Shown here piece by piece: positions 8,106-16,536 of a stretch of DNA of 64,000 bases. Position 1 is the stretch's first letter, and the number at the start of each line of letters is the position of its first letter. The position numbers and the translations under genes are program-made. The DNA is from Allobosea sp. BH3 (GTDB lineage Bacteria > Pseudomonadota > Alphaproteobacteria > Rhizobiales > Beijerinckiaceae). Location of the stretch: positions 124,001 to 188,000 of the forward strand of contig NZ_JAIMCA010000006.1 of assembly GCF_025499465.1 (NCBI RefSeq), written 5' to 3'. The notes beneath the pieces were generated by a model. That model was given only the letters and a program-made list of their open reading frames with translations, made no database searches and was not told where the DNA came from.

Positions 8106-9350
8106 TCAGATATCCTGCTCGCCCGCGAGCGCCGCCACCGGCGCGGGGCCGAGACCGTCCTTGTTGTAGATGTCGTCGCGGAACTGGACGCCGCCGTCCG
8201 GCGTCGCCCAGGCGGTGACGTAGACCCAGTAGCACGCCACCGGATCGGAGATGCGCGCGTTGATGCGCTCGCCGGACTGAATGACCTCGTCGATCTTGGC
8301 GCGGTCCCAGCCGGACGTGTTCTTCAGAAGCCAGGCGACATAGTCGCGCACGTTCTGGACGCGCATGCAGCCCGAGGAGACGAAGCGGAAATCATCGCCG
8401 AAGATGCCCTTCGACGGCGTGTCGTGCATGTAGACGCCGTGCGGGCTGGGGATGTTGATGCGCACGAAGCCGAGCGAATTGAAATCGCCGCCCGGATCCT
8501 GCCGGAAGGTGTAGCGCGTCGCCTCGTCCGAGTTCCAGTTCACATTCGCCGGCGAGATCTCGCCGCCGTTCGGCGAGATGATGCGGATCTTGTTCTCGGT
8601 GAGATAGGTCGGCTCCTTGCGCATCTTCGGGATCAGATCCTTGCGGATGATCGAGGCGGGAACCGTCCAGGTCGGGTTGAAATTGACTTCCGGGATCTTG
8701 GTCTGCAGCAGCGGCGACTGCCGGTCGATCTTGCCGACGCCGGCTGCGTGGCGCGTGGCGACATGGCCGTTCTCGACCGTCTCCACCATCGCGGCGGGGA
8801 TGTTGGCGACGACATAGCGGCCGCCAAGATTGCCGGACCAGCTGCGCAGGCGCACGACGTTGGTTTCGAGCTGGCGGATGCGGCGGTCAATCGGCACGTT
8901 GAGCGCGACGATCGTGGCGCGGTTGATCGTACCCGTGGTCGAAAGCCCGACGCGGGACTGGAAGCGGCGCACGCCGGCCTCGACATACGAATCGTAGACG
9001 CTGCTTTCGCCTGCCGTCTCCTCGAGATCGCCCGTGACGATCAGGCGGCGGCGAAGAGCCACGACGCCCGGCCCCTTGGAACCGACTGCCATGCGCTCGG
9101 GAAGCTGAACCTGCGGCCAGCCGCCGCGCGCGGCGAGGTCGCGATAGGCCACGATCGCCTGTTCGGTCGCCTGCAGGGCTTCCGAGGACAACATCGGCGT
9201 CGAAGACCGCGCTACCGCATTGCGCGCGCCGGCATCATAGTTCTGACGCCATTCGGCCTGCTGGGCGAGAGCCGGCGCAGTTGCCACAGTGGCAACGCCC
9301 GACAGGAGACCCAGGACAGTTTCGCGGCGGGTCAGGCTCAATTGCGACAT
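8106..9350 (-). CDS. ldtP: Exported L,D-transpeptidase (YcbB/YkuD type)
   Basis: L,D-transpeptidases make 3-3 peptidoglycan cross-links or attach proteins to the wall, in the periplasm. I start at the ATG at 9350 (MSQLSLTRRETVLGLL, 414 residues), preceded by GAGGGA; an in-frame TTG five codons upstream is less likely. The N-terminus has a signal peptide ending near PALAQQ; the twin arginine (TRRETVLG) leaves Tat export possible. A peptidoglycan-binding-like domain (about 90-165; LRRRLIVTGDL, FQSRVGL) is followed by the YkuD domain, with YMHDTPSKG and the catalytic cysteine in SSGCMRVQN near residue 345. The next upstream gene is the MarR-type regulator LdtR. The symbol follows Liberibacter/Sinorhizobium usage. 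Confidence 0.88.
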   Translation of the reverse strand: MSQLSLTRRETVLGLLSGVATVATAPALAQQAEWRQNYDAGARNAVARSSTPMLSSEALQATEQAIVAYRDLAARGGWPQVQLPERMAVGSKGPGVVALRRRLIVTGDLEETAGESSVYDSYVEAGVRRFQSRVGLSTTGTINRATIVALNVPIDRRIRQLETNVVRLRSWSGNLGGRYVVANIPAAMVETVENGHVATRHAAGVGKIDRQSPLLQTKIPEVNFNPTWTVPASIIRKDLIPKMRKEPTYLTENKIRIISPNGGEISPANVNWNSDEATRYTFRQDPGGDFNSLGFVRINIPSPHGVYMHDTPSKGIFGDDFRFVSSGCMRVQNVRDYVAWLLKNTSGWDRAKIDEVIQSGERINARISDPVACYWVYVTAWATPDGGVQFRDDIYNKDGLGPAPVAALAGEQDI

Positions 9351-9610
9351 CTCTTCCCTCTTCAAGACCTAGAGCAGGCACTCGGACCGCACGAAAACGC
9401 CGCCGGCGAGGCAGCGCTCGCGGCGGCGGCCGCCACAAGCTGGCACTTGGCCGACGACGGTGTCGTAGCACGGTTAAAGAGGTGTGATGAGAGCGGCAAA
9501 TTTAGGGCATGGCCGCGTTTTGCCACGCGCATGGCAGCAAAGCCACAGTCGACGCCAGAACATGCCAAAGCGGCCGGAACTTCATCCCGACCGCTTTGCA
9601 GGCAAGCGTA

Positions 9611-9636
9611 GCAAAAATCGGCGAAAGCCGCCGATT
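9611..9636 (-). terminator. Rho-independent terminator after ldtR
   Basis: On the minus strand an 8-bp stem (AATCGGCG/CGCCGATT, 9616-9636) with a 5-base loop runs into TTTTTGC, starting 2 bases past the ldtR stop. It suggests that ldtR and the downstream transpeptidase are separate transcripts, with the transpeptidase promoter in the roughly 260 bases between 9351 and 9610. Confidence 0.75.
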
Positions 9637-9638
9637 CT

Positions 9639-10151
9639 TCAGAGCTTATAGCGGATCTGATCGGTCCAGAAGCGCTCAAGGCGCAGCAGGGCGTTGTTCA
9701 TGCGCTCGAAGTCGTCCGCCGCGATGCCGCCGATCTGCTCGACCGTGCGGACGTGCTTGTCGTAGACGCCCTTCACGATGTTGTGCACTTCCGAGCCCTT
9801 GTCCGTCAGGCTGATGCGGACCGAACGGCGGTCGATGCGCGACCGGGCATGGTGCAGGTAGCCGAGCTCGACCAGCTTCTTGACGTTGTAGGAGACATTC
9901 GAGCCGAGATAGTAGCCGCGGGTGCGCAGCTCGCTGGCGGAGAGCTCGGCATCGCCGATATTGTAGAGCAGCAGGGCCTGCACGCTGTTGACGTCGTCAC
10001 GGCCACGACGCTCGAACTCGTCCTTGATGACGTCGAGCAGCCGGCGATGAAGCCGTTCCACCAGCGTCAGCGACTCAAGATAAAGCGGCTTCACCTTGAG
10101 CTCGACCTCACTGGTCTGAGCAACTTCCGAAGTCTTGACGCTCGCTTTCAT
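9639..10151 (-). CDS. ldtR: MarR-family regulator LdtR
   Basis: LdtR is a MarR-type winged-helix regulator known from Liberibacter and Sinorhizobium, where it controls the neighbouring L,D-transpeptidase and osmotic/cell-wall functions. The start at 10151 (MKASVKTSEVAQTSEVELK) gives 170 residues. The DNA-binding region has SASELRTRGYYLGSNVSYNV (recognition helix) and HHARSRIDRRSVRISLTDKG (wing). The helices before and after should form the dimer interface. The gene is followed by its own terminator and then the transpeptidase. Identification rests on motif pattern and this gene pairing. Confidence 0.88.
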   Translation of the reverse strand: MKASVKTSEVAQTSEVELKVKPLYLESLTLVERLHRRLLDVIKDEFERRGRDDVNSVQALLLYNIGDAELSASELRTRGYYLGSNVSYNVKKLVELGYLHHARSRIDRRSVRISLTDKGSEVHNIVKGVYDKHVRTVEQIGGIAADDFERMNNALLRLERFWTDQIRYKL

Positions 10152-10262
10152 TGTATATCCCGCCTGTTTTGCCTCGGCCGGATTTTTTCTTCCGGTCCGC
10201 TTCTGAAGAACACCATATGCGGGCACCGATGAAAACGAGTTTAAATATCAGGATGAATCAGG

Positions 10263-10284
10263 GATTTACCCCTTTGGGTGAATC
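10263..10284. promoter_or_regulatory. Imperfect inverted repeat upstream of ldtR
   Basis: GATTTACCC-CTTT-GGGTGAATC, one mismatch between 9-base arms, about 110 bases upstream of the ldtR start. Possible LdtR autoregulatory operator, by position only. A shorter dyad (CGCTT/AAGCG) lies at 10302-10317. Confidence 0.4.
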
Positions 10285-10401
10285 GTAAGTGAAGCCAAAA
10301 ACGCTTAAGCTAAAGCGAATCTTACTATGACTCGACGCAGTCGACTGATCAGACCGCATCGAGATGCTGGTGCTTGATCCGAGAACAAGCCAGAAAACCG
10401 C

Positions 10402-10842
10402 CTACCCGCCGTCGTTCTCCGCCGCCCAGGTCGCGATGAAGTAGACGGCGATCAGCGCGATGTAGATGCCGACGATCCAGGCTGTCATCGGCACGAAGCG
10501 CGGGAAGAGGAAGGCGAGCAGGAGCTGGCTGATCGCTGCCAGCAGCCAGAGCACGCCGCCCCAGGTCGAGGTCAGCCACAGGCCGACGGCGGCGACAAGG
10601 TCGATCACCGCGAAATAGACGATGATCGCCTGATAGCTGAGGAGGCGATTCTCGAAAGGCGGCTCGTGATTGCCGGGCACACCGAAGATCACCGCCCAGG
10701 CGGTCAGGCCTTTTGCCAGCCAGAAGGCCGAGACCAGACGCAGGAACCATACGAGCACCGTCCGCCAGCGGCTCTGCCGCCCGCTCTCCGCCTCACCGGC
10801 CTTGGCGCCCCGCAGGACATCGCCGTCACCGCCCAACCCCAA
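10402..10842 (-). CDS. Small four-helix membrane protein, resembles DUF6163
   Basis: A 146-residue protein with four hydrophobic helices: TVLVWFLRLVSAFWLAKGL, AIIVYFAVIDLVAAVGLWL, GGVLWLLAAISQLLLAFLF and WIVGIYIALIAVYFIATWA. It follows the hydrolase gene on the same strand; the TTG at 10842 lies seven bases after a GGAGG that sits inside the end of that gene, so translation is probably coupled. Other in-frame TTG/GTG starts exist, so the N-terminus is uncertain. It resembles the rhizobial DUF6163 family as I remember it. Function unknown; the conserved Trp/aromatic pattern says only inner-membrane protein. Confidence 0.7.
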   Translation of the reverse strand: MGLGGDGDVLRGAKAGEAESGRQSRWRTVLVWFLRLVSAFWLAKGLTAWAVIFGVPGNHEPPFENRLLSYQAIIVYFAVIDLVAAVGLWLTSTWGGVLWLLAAISQLLLAFLFPRFVPMTAWIVGIYIALIAVYFIATWAAENDGG

Positions 10843-10844
10843 GC

Positions 10845-11903
10845 TCAACCCTCCAGCTTGAGTTCGTCGGCGCCGAGCGGCGCGAAATAGGCGTCGATGT
10901 CGTCCTGTCGCACGGCGTCCAGCGTCGCAGGCTGCCAGCGCGGCGCCTGGTCCTTGTCGACGACGACGGCACGGACGCCCTCGTAGAATTCGTGGCCGTG
11001 GGCGACCCGCGAGACGATCCGGTATTCGGTCCGCATCGCCTCGGCGAAATCGAGCGTGGCGCCGCGCCGCATCTGCTCGAACGCGATGGCGACGCTGGTC
11101 GGCGACTTGACCGCGATGGTCTGCAGCAGCTTGCTGGCGAAGGCGCTGCCACCATCGGCCGCCTTGCGCAGGCGCGTGAGAACCTCCGGCAGGGTCGGCG
11201 CGCCGAAGGCGTCGGCGATGACCGTGCGCTCGGGGTGGAGCGGACCGGGACCGCGATCGATCGCGAAGGGGGCGAGGATGTCGTCGAGCCCGCCGCGAGC
11301 GGTCAGGGCATTCGCAAGCTCGGCCATGCGCTCGCTGGCGACGGCATGGGTGACCAGGCCGAAGGAGGCGGCATCGGCGGCGCCGACGCGCTCGCCGGTG
11401 ATGGCGAGGAAGCTGCCGAAGGAGTCCGGCAGGCGCGGCAACGCATAGGTCGCGCCGACATCCGGGAAGAAGCCGATGCCGACCTCCGGCATGGCGAAGA
11501 GATAACGGTCCCCGGCGATGCGATGGCTGCCATGCAGCGAGATGCCGACGCCGCCGCCCATGACGATGCCATCGATCAGCGAGATATAGGGCTTCGGGTA
11601 GGTCTTGATCCGGTGGTTGAGGATGTATTCCTCGCCCCAGAAGGCGAGCATGTCGGCATGCCGGCCCGCCTTGCCGGAATCGTGCAGCCAGCGGATGTCG
11701 CCGCCGGCGGAGAAGGCCTTCTCGCTCGTGCTGCTGACGACGACGCGCTCCACCTGCGGATCGTCCTCCCAGGCGTCGAGCGCACGGGCAAGTTCGCGGA
11801 CCATGCCGAGGCTCAGCGCGTTCAGCGCCTTGGGTCGATTCAGCACCACGACGCCGGCGGCGCCGCGGATCTCGCAAATGATCTCCTGGTCCTGCGTCGT
11901 CAT
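10845..11903 (-). CDS. 3-hydroxyisobutyryl-CoA hydrolase
   Basis: This crotonase-fold thioesterase releases 3-hydroxyisobutyrate from its CoA ester in valine breakdown, preventing build-up of reactive methacrylyl-CoA. The product is 352 residues, typical for bacterial HIBCH. Oxyanion-hole segments are FSAGGDIRWLH (near 64) and DGIVMGGGVGIS (near 111). The catalytic acidic residues lie in AMPEVGIGFFPDVGATY (near 136). The long C-terminal half, beyond simple enoyl-CoA hydratases (260 residues), with EQMRRGATLDFAEAMRTEY, distinguishes HIBCH from EchA. Transcribed with the membrane protein downstream; divergent from hemB. Confidence 0.88.
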   Translation of the reverse strand: MTTQDQEIICEIRGAAGVVVLNRPKALNALSLGMVRELARALDAWEDDPQVERVVVSSTSEKAFSAGGDIRWLHDSGKAGRHADMLAFWGEEYILNHRIKTYPKPYISLIDGIVMGGGVGISLHGSHRIAGDRYLFAMPEVGIGFFPDVGATYALPRLPDSFGSFLAITGERVGAADAASFGLVTHAVASERMAELANALTARGGLDDILAPFAIDRGPGPLHPERTVIADAFGAPTLPEVLTRLRKAADGGSAFASKLLQTIAVKSPTSVAIAFEQMRRGATLDFAEAMRTEYRIVSRVAHGHEFYEGVRAVVVDKDQAPRWQPATLDAVRQDDIDAYFAPLGADELKLEG

Positions 11904-12142
11904 GGCCCGATCCCGCTCCCTGATGGGCTGCGGTTCTGGAAGGCGTGGGCAGGCTTGTCAACGCGACGGAGCGAGTGGCATGCCTTGGCCTGTGCGCACC
12001 GGCGACCGATCCTCCGCTCAACCGCCCGCTTGCGACCAAGCGTCCGGTTTTTGAATTGGTCCGATGTGATAAAGAGGCGCTGTCGAGCCTGCGCCCTTGA
12101 CGTATCCGGGCCAGCTCCCTTTCGTCGCTCGAGGCAATCGCC

Positions 12143-13198
12143 ATGGAATCCCGGGTCGCGCGGCCTTTCCCCGCCCCTCACTCCTCTGACGGCACCGCAT
12201 CCGCGCCGTCGCTGGATCTCACCCGCCGCATGCGCCGCAACCGCAAGGCGGAATGGTCGCGCCGGCTGGTGCGCGAGTCGGTTCTGACGACGAACGACCT
12301 GATCTGGCCGATCTTCCTGATGGATTCTCCGCAGGCGCGCACGCCGGTGGAGTGGATGCCCGGCGTCGACCGGCTCAATATCGAGGAGGCCGTGCGGCAG
12401 GCGGCGGATGCAGCCGCGCTCGGCATCCCGGCCATCGCCCCCTTCCCCTTCGTCGACAAGGCGCTGCGTGACCCGACGGGCTCCGAAGCCCTCAACGCCA
12501 ACAATTTGATGTGCCGCGCCGTGCGCGCCATCAAGGCCGAGGTGCCGCAGATCGGCATCATCTGCGACGCGGCGCTCGACCCCTACACCTCGCACGGCCA
12601 TGACGGCGTGATGGATGGCGAGCGCATCCTGAACGATGCCAGCGTCGCGATCCTCGTCCAGCAGGCCCTGGCGCTGGCCGATGCCGGGGCCGACGTCATC
12701 GCCCCCTCCGACATGATGGACGGTCGCATCGGCGCGATCCGCGGCGCGCTGGATGCCTCGGGGCATGAGGACGTGCAGATCATGTCCTATGCGGCGAAAT
12801 ACGCCTCGGCCTTCTACGGCCCGTTCCGCGACGCGATCGGCACCAATGCGACGCTGATCGGCGACAAGCGCACCTACCAGATGGACCCGGCCAATGCCGA
12901 CGAGGCCATCGCCGAGGTCGAACTCGACCTGCAGGAGGGGGCCGACATGGTGATGATCAAGCCCGGCCTGCCCTATCTCGACGTGGTGGCGCGGGTGAAG
13001 GACCATTTCCGCGTGCCGACCTTCGCCTATCAGGTCTCCGGCGAGTACGCGATGATCATGGCGGCGGCCGGCAATGGCTGGCTCGACGGCGAGAAGGCGA
13101 TGGTCGAAAGCCTGATGGCCTTCAAGCGGGCCGGTGCCGACGGCGTCCTGACCTATTTCGCCCCACGCGTGGCGAAGAAGCTGAAGGCCGGGGGCTGA
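12143..13198 (+). CDS. hemB: Delta-aminolevulinic acid dehydratase (porphobilinogen synthase)
   Basis: HemB condenses two 5-aminolevulinates into porphobilinogen in heme synthesis. The 351-residue protein carries the two Schiff-base lysines in MSYAAKYASAFYGPFR (near 216) and MIKPGLPYLD (near 270). The metal site reads CDAALDPYTSHGHDGV, with aspartates where zinc enzymes have cysteines, so this is the Mg-type enzyme usual in alphaproteobacteria. The ATG at 12143 gives about 28 poorly conserved residues before LDLTRRMRRNRK, so the true start could be a little downstream. It is divergent from the HIBCH gene. Confidence 0.95.
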   Translation: MESRVARPFPAPHSSDGTASAPSLDLTRRMRRNRKAEWSRRLVRESVLTTNDLIWPIFLMDSPQARTPVEWMPGVDRLNIEEAVRQAADAAALGIPAIAPFPFVDKALRDPTGSEALNANNLMCRAVRAIKAEVPQIGIICDAALDPYTSHGHDGVMDGERILNDASVAILVQQALALADAGADVIAPSDMMDGRIGAIRGALDASGHEDVQIMSYAAKYASAFYGPFRDAIGTNATLIGDKRTYQMDPANADEAIAEVELDLQEGADMVMIKPGLPYLDVVARVKDHFRVPTFAYQVSGEYAMIMAAAGNGWLDGEKAMVESLMAFKRAGADGVLTYFAPRVAKKLKAGG

Positions 13199-13243
13199 CG
13201 CCAAGGTTTCCTTGCCCTGGCGGCGGCGCTACCGTCGCCGGAC

Positions 13244-14584
13244 ATGCGCCCGTTCCTCCTGCCGATTCTGGCTGTCCTGCTGTTCGCGCTGACCGGCTGC
13301 GGCGCAGCGTTCGACACTGACCAGACGCGGCTCTGCCGGCAGGCGATTCCGCCGCTCAACCCGCCCAACGCCCAGATCGAAATCGAGCGCGCGACAAACG
13401 GCCCTGTCTCGCGGTCGCTGCGGCTGTTCTACCGGGTTCGGCTTGGCGACGGCCTCGCACGTCATCGCAGCATCGACTGCCTCTTCGCGGGCGAGGGCAA
13501 TGCGCTTGGCCGCGGCGCGCTGATCGGCATCGCCTCCGACGGGCGACCGATGTCGGATGCGAGCTTCTACCTCCTGCGGCGCTTCTACCTCGAGGACAAG
13601 GCCGAGCCGCCACCGGACCCAAGCGCTGCACGGGCCGGAGACCTGCCCGCCGTGCCGGCAGCCCTCGCCTACGGGCTGCAGCAAGGCCTGAGCGCCCTGC
13701 CATCGGCAGCGATCTATAGCCTGCTCGCGGCGGCATACGCGTTGGTCTACGGGCTCAACGGCCGGATCATCCTGAGCTTCGGCGAATTCGCAGCACTGGG
13801 CGCGCTCGCTTCGGTCATCGGCGTGGCGCTCGTGCTCTCGCTCGCGGTCTCGACGCCGCTCTCGGCGCTCCTCATCGCCTTCACCACCGCCATCCTCGCG
13901 GCGGCTCTGCACGGCTTTGCCATGGGGCGCTTCGTGCTGCGCCATCTCGAACGCGCCAGCGGCCAGCAGATGCTGATCGCGACCATCGGGCTCGCCATCG
14001 CGATGTCGGAATATCTGAGGCTGGCGCAGGGGCCGGAGCTGCGCTGGCTGCCGCCGGTCCTCAACACCCCGCGACCTCTCGTCCATGCCGGCGATTTCAT
14101 CGTCACGCTCAACCCACTCTCGGCCGCGCTGGCCGCGCTCGGCCTCGGCACGGCTCTGGCGCTGGTCGTGCTGATCCGGAACACGGCCTATGGCCGGGCA
14201 TGGAGGGCCGTGTCGGACGATGCGCGCACCGCCGCCCTCTTCGGTGTCGATGCGCGCGCGGTTCACGATGTGGCGGTCGTCATCGCCTGCGCCGTCTGCG
14301 GCATGGCCGGGGTGATCGTGACGGTGATCTATGGTGGAATGGGCTTTGCCGGCGGCTTCTCGCTCGGCCTGAAGGCGCTGGTCGCCGCGATCCTCGGTGG
14401 CATCGGCTCTGTCGGCGGGGCGGCACTGGGCGGCCTGATGATCGCGGCGTTCGAGGCGGCGTGGTCGGCGACGCTGCCGATCGAGCAGCGCGACCTGGCC
14501 GTCTACAGCCTGCTCGCGATCGTGCTGATCTTGCGCCCGGGCGGCATTTTCGGCGATGGCCAATTGTCGCCGCGGCAGGTCTGA
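13244..14584 (+). CDS. LivH-type ABC permease fused to an N-terminal lipoprotein-like domain
   Basis: A 446-residue protein of two parts. Residues 1-20 form a signal with lipobox LTGC (Cys near 19), followed by an unrecognised soluble region to about 140. Residues 145-440 form a LivH-like branched-chain amino-acid permease with about eight membrane segments: LSFGEFAALGA, the cytoplasmic AYGRAWRAVSDDARTAALFG loop (which normally docks the ATPase), and FAGGFSLGLKALVAAILGGI. No LivG/LivF ATPase, LivM or binding protein is nearby; the next gene, 17 bases on, is threonine ammonia-lyase, suggesting a branched-chain amino-acid link. Whether the N-terminal part is cleaved, lipidated, or makes the first membrane anchor is unknown. 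Confidence 0.8.
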   Translation: MRPFLLPILAVLLFALTGCGAAFDTDQTRLCRQAIPPLNPPNAQIEIERATNGPVSRSLRLFYRVRLGDGLARHRSIDCLFAGEGNALGRGALIGIASDGRPMSDASFYLLRRFYLEDKAEPPPDPSAARAGDLPAVPAALAYGLQQGLSALPSAAIYSLLAAAYALVYGLNGRIILSFGEFAALGALASVIGVALVLSLAVSTPLSALLIAFTTAILAAALHGFAMGRFVLRHLERASGQQMLIATIGLAIAMSEYLRLAQGPELRWLPPVLNTPRPLVHAGDFIVTLNPLSAALAALGLGTALALVVLIRNTAYGRAWRAVSDDARTAALFGVDARAVHDVAVVIACAVCGMAGVIVTVIYGGMGFAGGFSLGLKALVAAILGGIGSVGGAALGGLMIAAFEAAWSATLPIEQRDLAVYSLLAIVLILRPGGIFGDGQLSPRQV

Positions 14585-14601
14585 ACGAAACGGAGCGCAA
14601 C

Positions 14602-15846
14602 ATGAGCGAAACTTTCGCGATCACGCCCGAGGATATCGACGAGGCGGCCGCGCGCATCGAGGGGCATGTGCTGCGCACGCCGCTGGTGCCGGCCCCGCGC
14701 CTGTCCGAGCTGACCGGCGCGACCGTGCTGGTGAAGCACGAGAACATGCAGGCCACCGCGTCCTTCAAGGAGCGCGGCGCGGTCAACAAGCTCATCTCGC
14801 TGAGCGAGCGTGAACGGGCACGCGGCGTCATCGCCATGTCGGCGGGCAACCACGCGCAGGCCGTGGCGTATCACGCCCGGCGTTTCGGCATCCCGGCGAC
14901 GATCGTGATGCCCGAAACGACGCCGCTGGTGAAGGTCGAGAACACCCGCGCCCATGGCGCGCATGTCGTACTGCATGGCGAGACGATCCTGGAATCGAGC
15001 CACAAGGCACATGAACTTGCCGGCGCCCAGGGCTTCGTCTTCGTCCATCCCTATGACGACGCCGCGGTGATGGCGGGCCAGGGCACGCTGGCGCGCGAGA
15101 TGCTGACCGACGAGCCCGATCTCGACGCGCTGATCATTCCGCTCGGCGGCGGCGGGCTGATGGCGGGCAATGCCATCGCGGCCAAGGCGATCAAGCCCGG
15201 CATCGAGCTGATCGGCGTCGAGGCCGATCTCTACCCGTCCTTCTTCAACGCGGTGCACGCCGTGGACAAGCCTGTCGGCGGCCCGACCCTGGCCGAAGGC
15301 ATCGCGGTCAAGAGCGTCGGCCAGCTGACGCTGCCGATCGTCTCCAGCCTCGTCTCCGACATCGTCCTCGTCGGGGAGGATCTGATCGAGCGCGCCGTCA
15401 ACGCTTACGCCAGTCTCCAGCACAGCCTCGCGGAAGGGGCCGGCGCGACCGGGCTCGCCGCGATGCTGAAGGAGCCCGGCCGCTATGCCGGCCGCAAGAT
15501 CGGGCTCGTGCTCACCGGCGGCAACATCGACACGCGCCTGCTCGCCGCGATCATGGTGCGGGAGCTGGAGCGGGAGGACCGCATCGTCGCCTTCCGGCTG
15601 ACGACCAGCGACCGGCCGGGCCTGCTCGGCAGGATCGCGAGTCTGCTCGGCGAGGAAGGCGCGAACATCCTCGAGGTCAGCCACGGCCGGCTGTTCCTCG
15701 ACCTGCCGGCCAAAGGCGTCTCCCTCGACGTCACGGTGGAGACGCGTGGCGCGGCGCATTCGCGCGCCATCGAGGATACGCTTGCAAAAAACGGCTTCGC
15801 TCCGAGGCGCATCCTGCCGCGAGGTCTTGCGGAACCGGGGCACTGA
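14602..15846 (+). CDS. ilvA: Threonine ammonia-lyase (threonine dehydratase) with ACT domain
   Basis: This PLP enzyme deaminates threonine to 2-oxobutanoate, the first step toward isoleucine. The start at 14602 (MSETFAITPEDIDEAA) has CGGAG about 6 bases upstream; 414 residues. The PLP lysine is in TASFKERGAVNKL (near 55), the substrate loop in SAGNHAQAVAYHA (near 78) and the phosphate-binding loop in PLGGGGLMAGNA (near 178). A single C-terminal ACT domain (about 330-405) begins FRLTTSDRPGLLGRI, giving the short, one-ACT form rather than the two-ACT E. coli IlvA. Allosteric control by an amino acid is expected. Probably co-transcribed with the permease gene upstream. Confidence 0.93.
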   Translation: MSETFAITPEDIDEAAARIEGHVLRTPLVPAPRLSELTGATVLVKHENMQATASFKERGAVNKLISLSERERARGVIAMSAGNHAQAVAYHARRFGIPATIVMPETTPLVKVENTRAHGAHVVLHGETILESSHKAHELAGAQGFVFVHPYDDAAVMAGQGTLAREMLTDEPDLDALIIPLGGGGLMAGNAIAAKAIKPGIELIGVEADLYPSFFNAVHAVDKPVGGPTLAEGIAVKSVGQLTLPIVSSLVSDIVLVGEDLIERAVNAYASLQHSLAEGAGATGLAAMLKEPGRYAGRKIGLVLTGGNIDTRLLAAIMVRELEREDRIVAFRLTTSDRPGLLGRIASLLGEEGANILEVSHGRLFLDLPAKGVSLDVTVETRGAAHSRAIEDTLAKNGFAPRRILPRGLAEPGH

Positions 15847-15904
15847 TCAAACATTATCCGCCGAAGGTTGCATTCCGCGGCCCCAACGAAGGATCGAAGT
15901 CACG

Positions 15905-16378
15905 ATGAGCGATACCCGCTATGGCCAGCCCCCGGTCACGGCGCTGGAACCGCGCCCTTACCAGAACGTCAGCGGCGTTCTGGGCTCGCGGCTTTTCGCC
16001 TGGTTGATCGACCTCGTCGCCCTGTTTTTCCTGGGCACGCTGGTCGTGGTGCTGCTGGTGGTGCTCGGCATCGTCACGTTCGGCGCGACCTGGCTGCTGA
16101 TCCCGATCGCGACGGTCGCCACCGCGCTCGGCTACGCCGCGCTGACCATCGGCGGGCCGCGCCAGTCGACCTGGGGCATGCGCGTCGCCGGGCTCAAGGT
16201 CGAGACCGCCGATGGCGGCCGGCCGGACGGGCTCGCCGCCGCCGTGCATGCGCTGCTGTTCTACGTTGCGGCCGGCACCTTCGTGCTCTGGCTCTGCGAT
16301 GTGGCGTGCGGCTTCGCCCGCTCCGACCGGCGCATGATCCACGATCTGCTTACCGGGCTGGTGGTGGTGCGCGCCTAG
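15905..16378 (+). CDS. RDD-family membrane protein
   Basis: A 157-residue inner-membrane protein of the RDD family, named for conserved Arg and Asp residues. The ATG at 15905 follows AAGGA at about 12 bases. The N-terminal part ends in GSRLFAWLIDLVALFFL (near 30; the R...D pair in the first helix). A second helical pair spans residues 55-85, then GPRQSTWGMRVAGLKV (near 90), a third hydrophobic segment (115-138), and DRRMIHDLLTGLVVV at the end. Some RDD proteins are implicated in ion or small-molecule transport; nothing here specifies a substrate. Confidence 0.9.
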   Translation: MSDTRYGQPPVTALEPRPYQNVSGVLGSRLFAWLIDLVALFFLGTLVVVLLVVLGIVTFGATWLLIPIATVATALGYAALTIGGPRQSTWGMRVAGLKVETADGGRPDGLAAAVHALLFYVAAGTFVLWLCDVACGFARSDRRMIHDLLTGLVVVRA

Positions 16379-16473
16379 CGCGCTGAATCAAACAGGGAAC
16401 GCGTGCGCGCACCCTCAAGCAACTTGATCCATGTCAGAAGCGGAGCGCCAGCCACGGGCAAGCTGCGCCACCA

Positions 16474-16502
16474 TTGTTGCGGGTGCCTCCTTCGGTGATA
16501 CA
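16474..16502 (+). promoter_or_regulatory. Candidate promoter for the aminoacyl-protein transferase gene
   Basis: TTGTTG (16474-16479) and GATACA (16497-16502) with a 17-base spacer, 35 bases upstream of the GTG start at 16537. Read by eye. Confidence 0.4.
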
Positions 16503-16536
16503 TTGAGAGGCGCAGCCTTTCCCGGAGCCAGCCGAC

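Noticed and set aside
10849..12144. Long minus-strand frame covering the HIBCH gene and continuing into the small membrane protein
   Set aside because: Only the last 146 codons look like protein; the upstream part is Arg/His-rich, antisense-like composition and overlaps a certain hydrolase gene in another frame.
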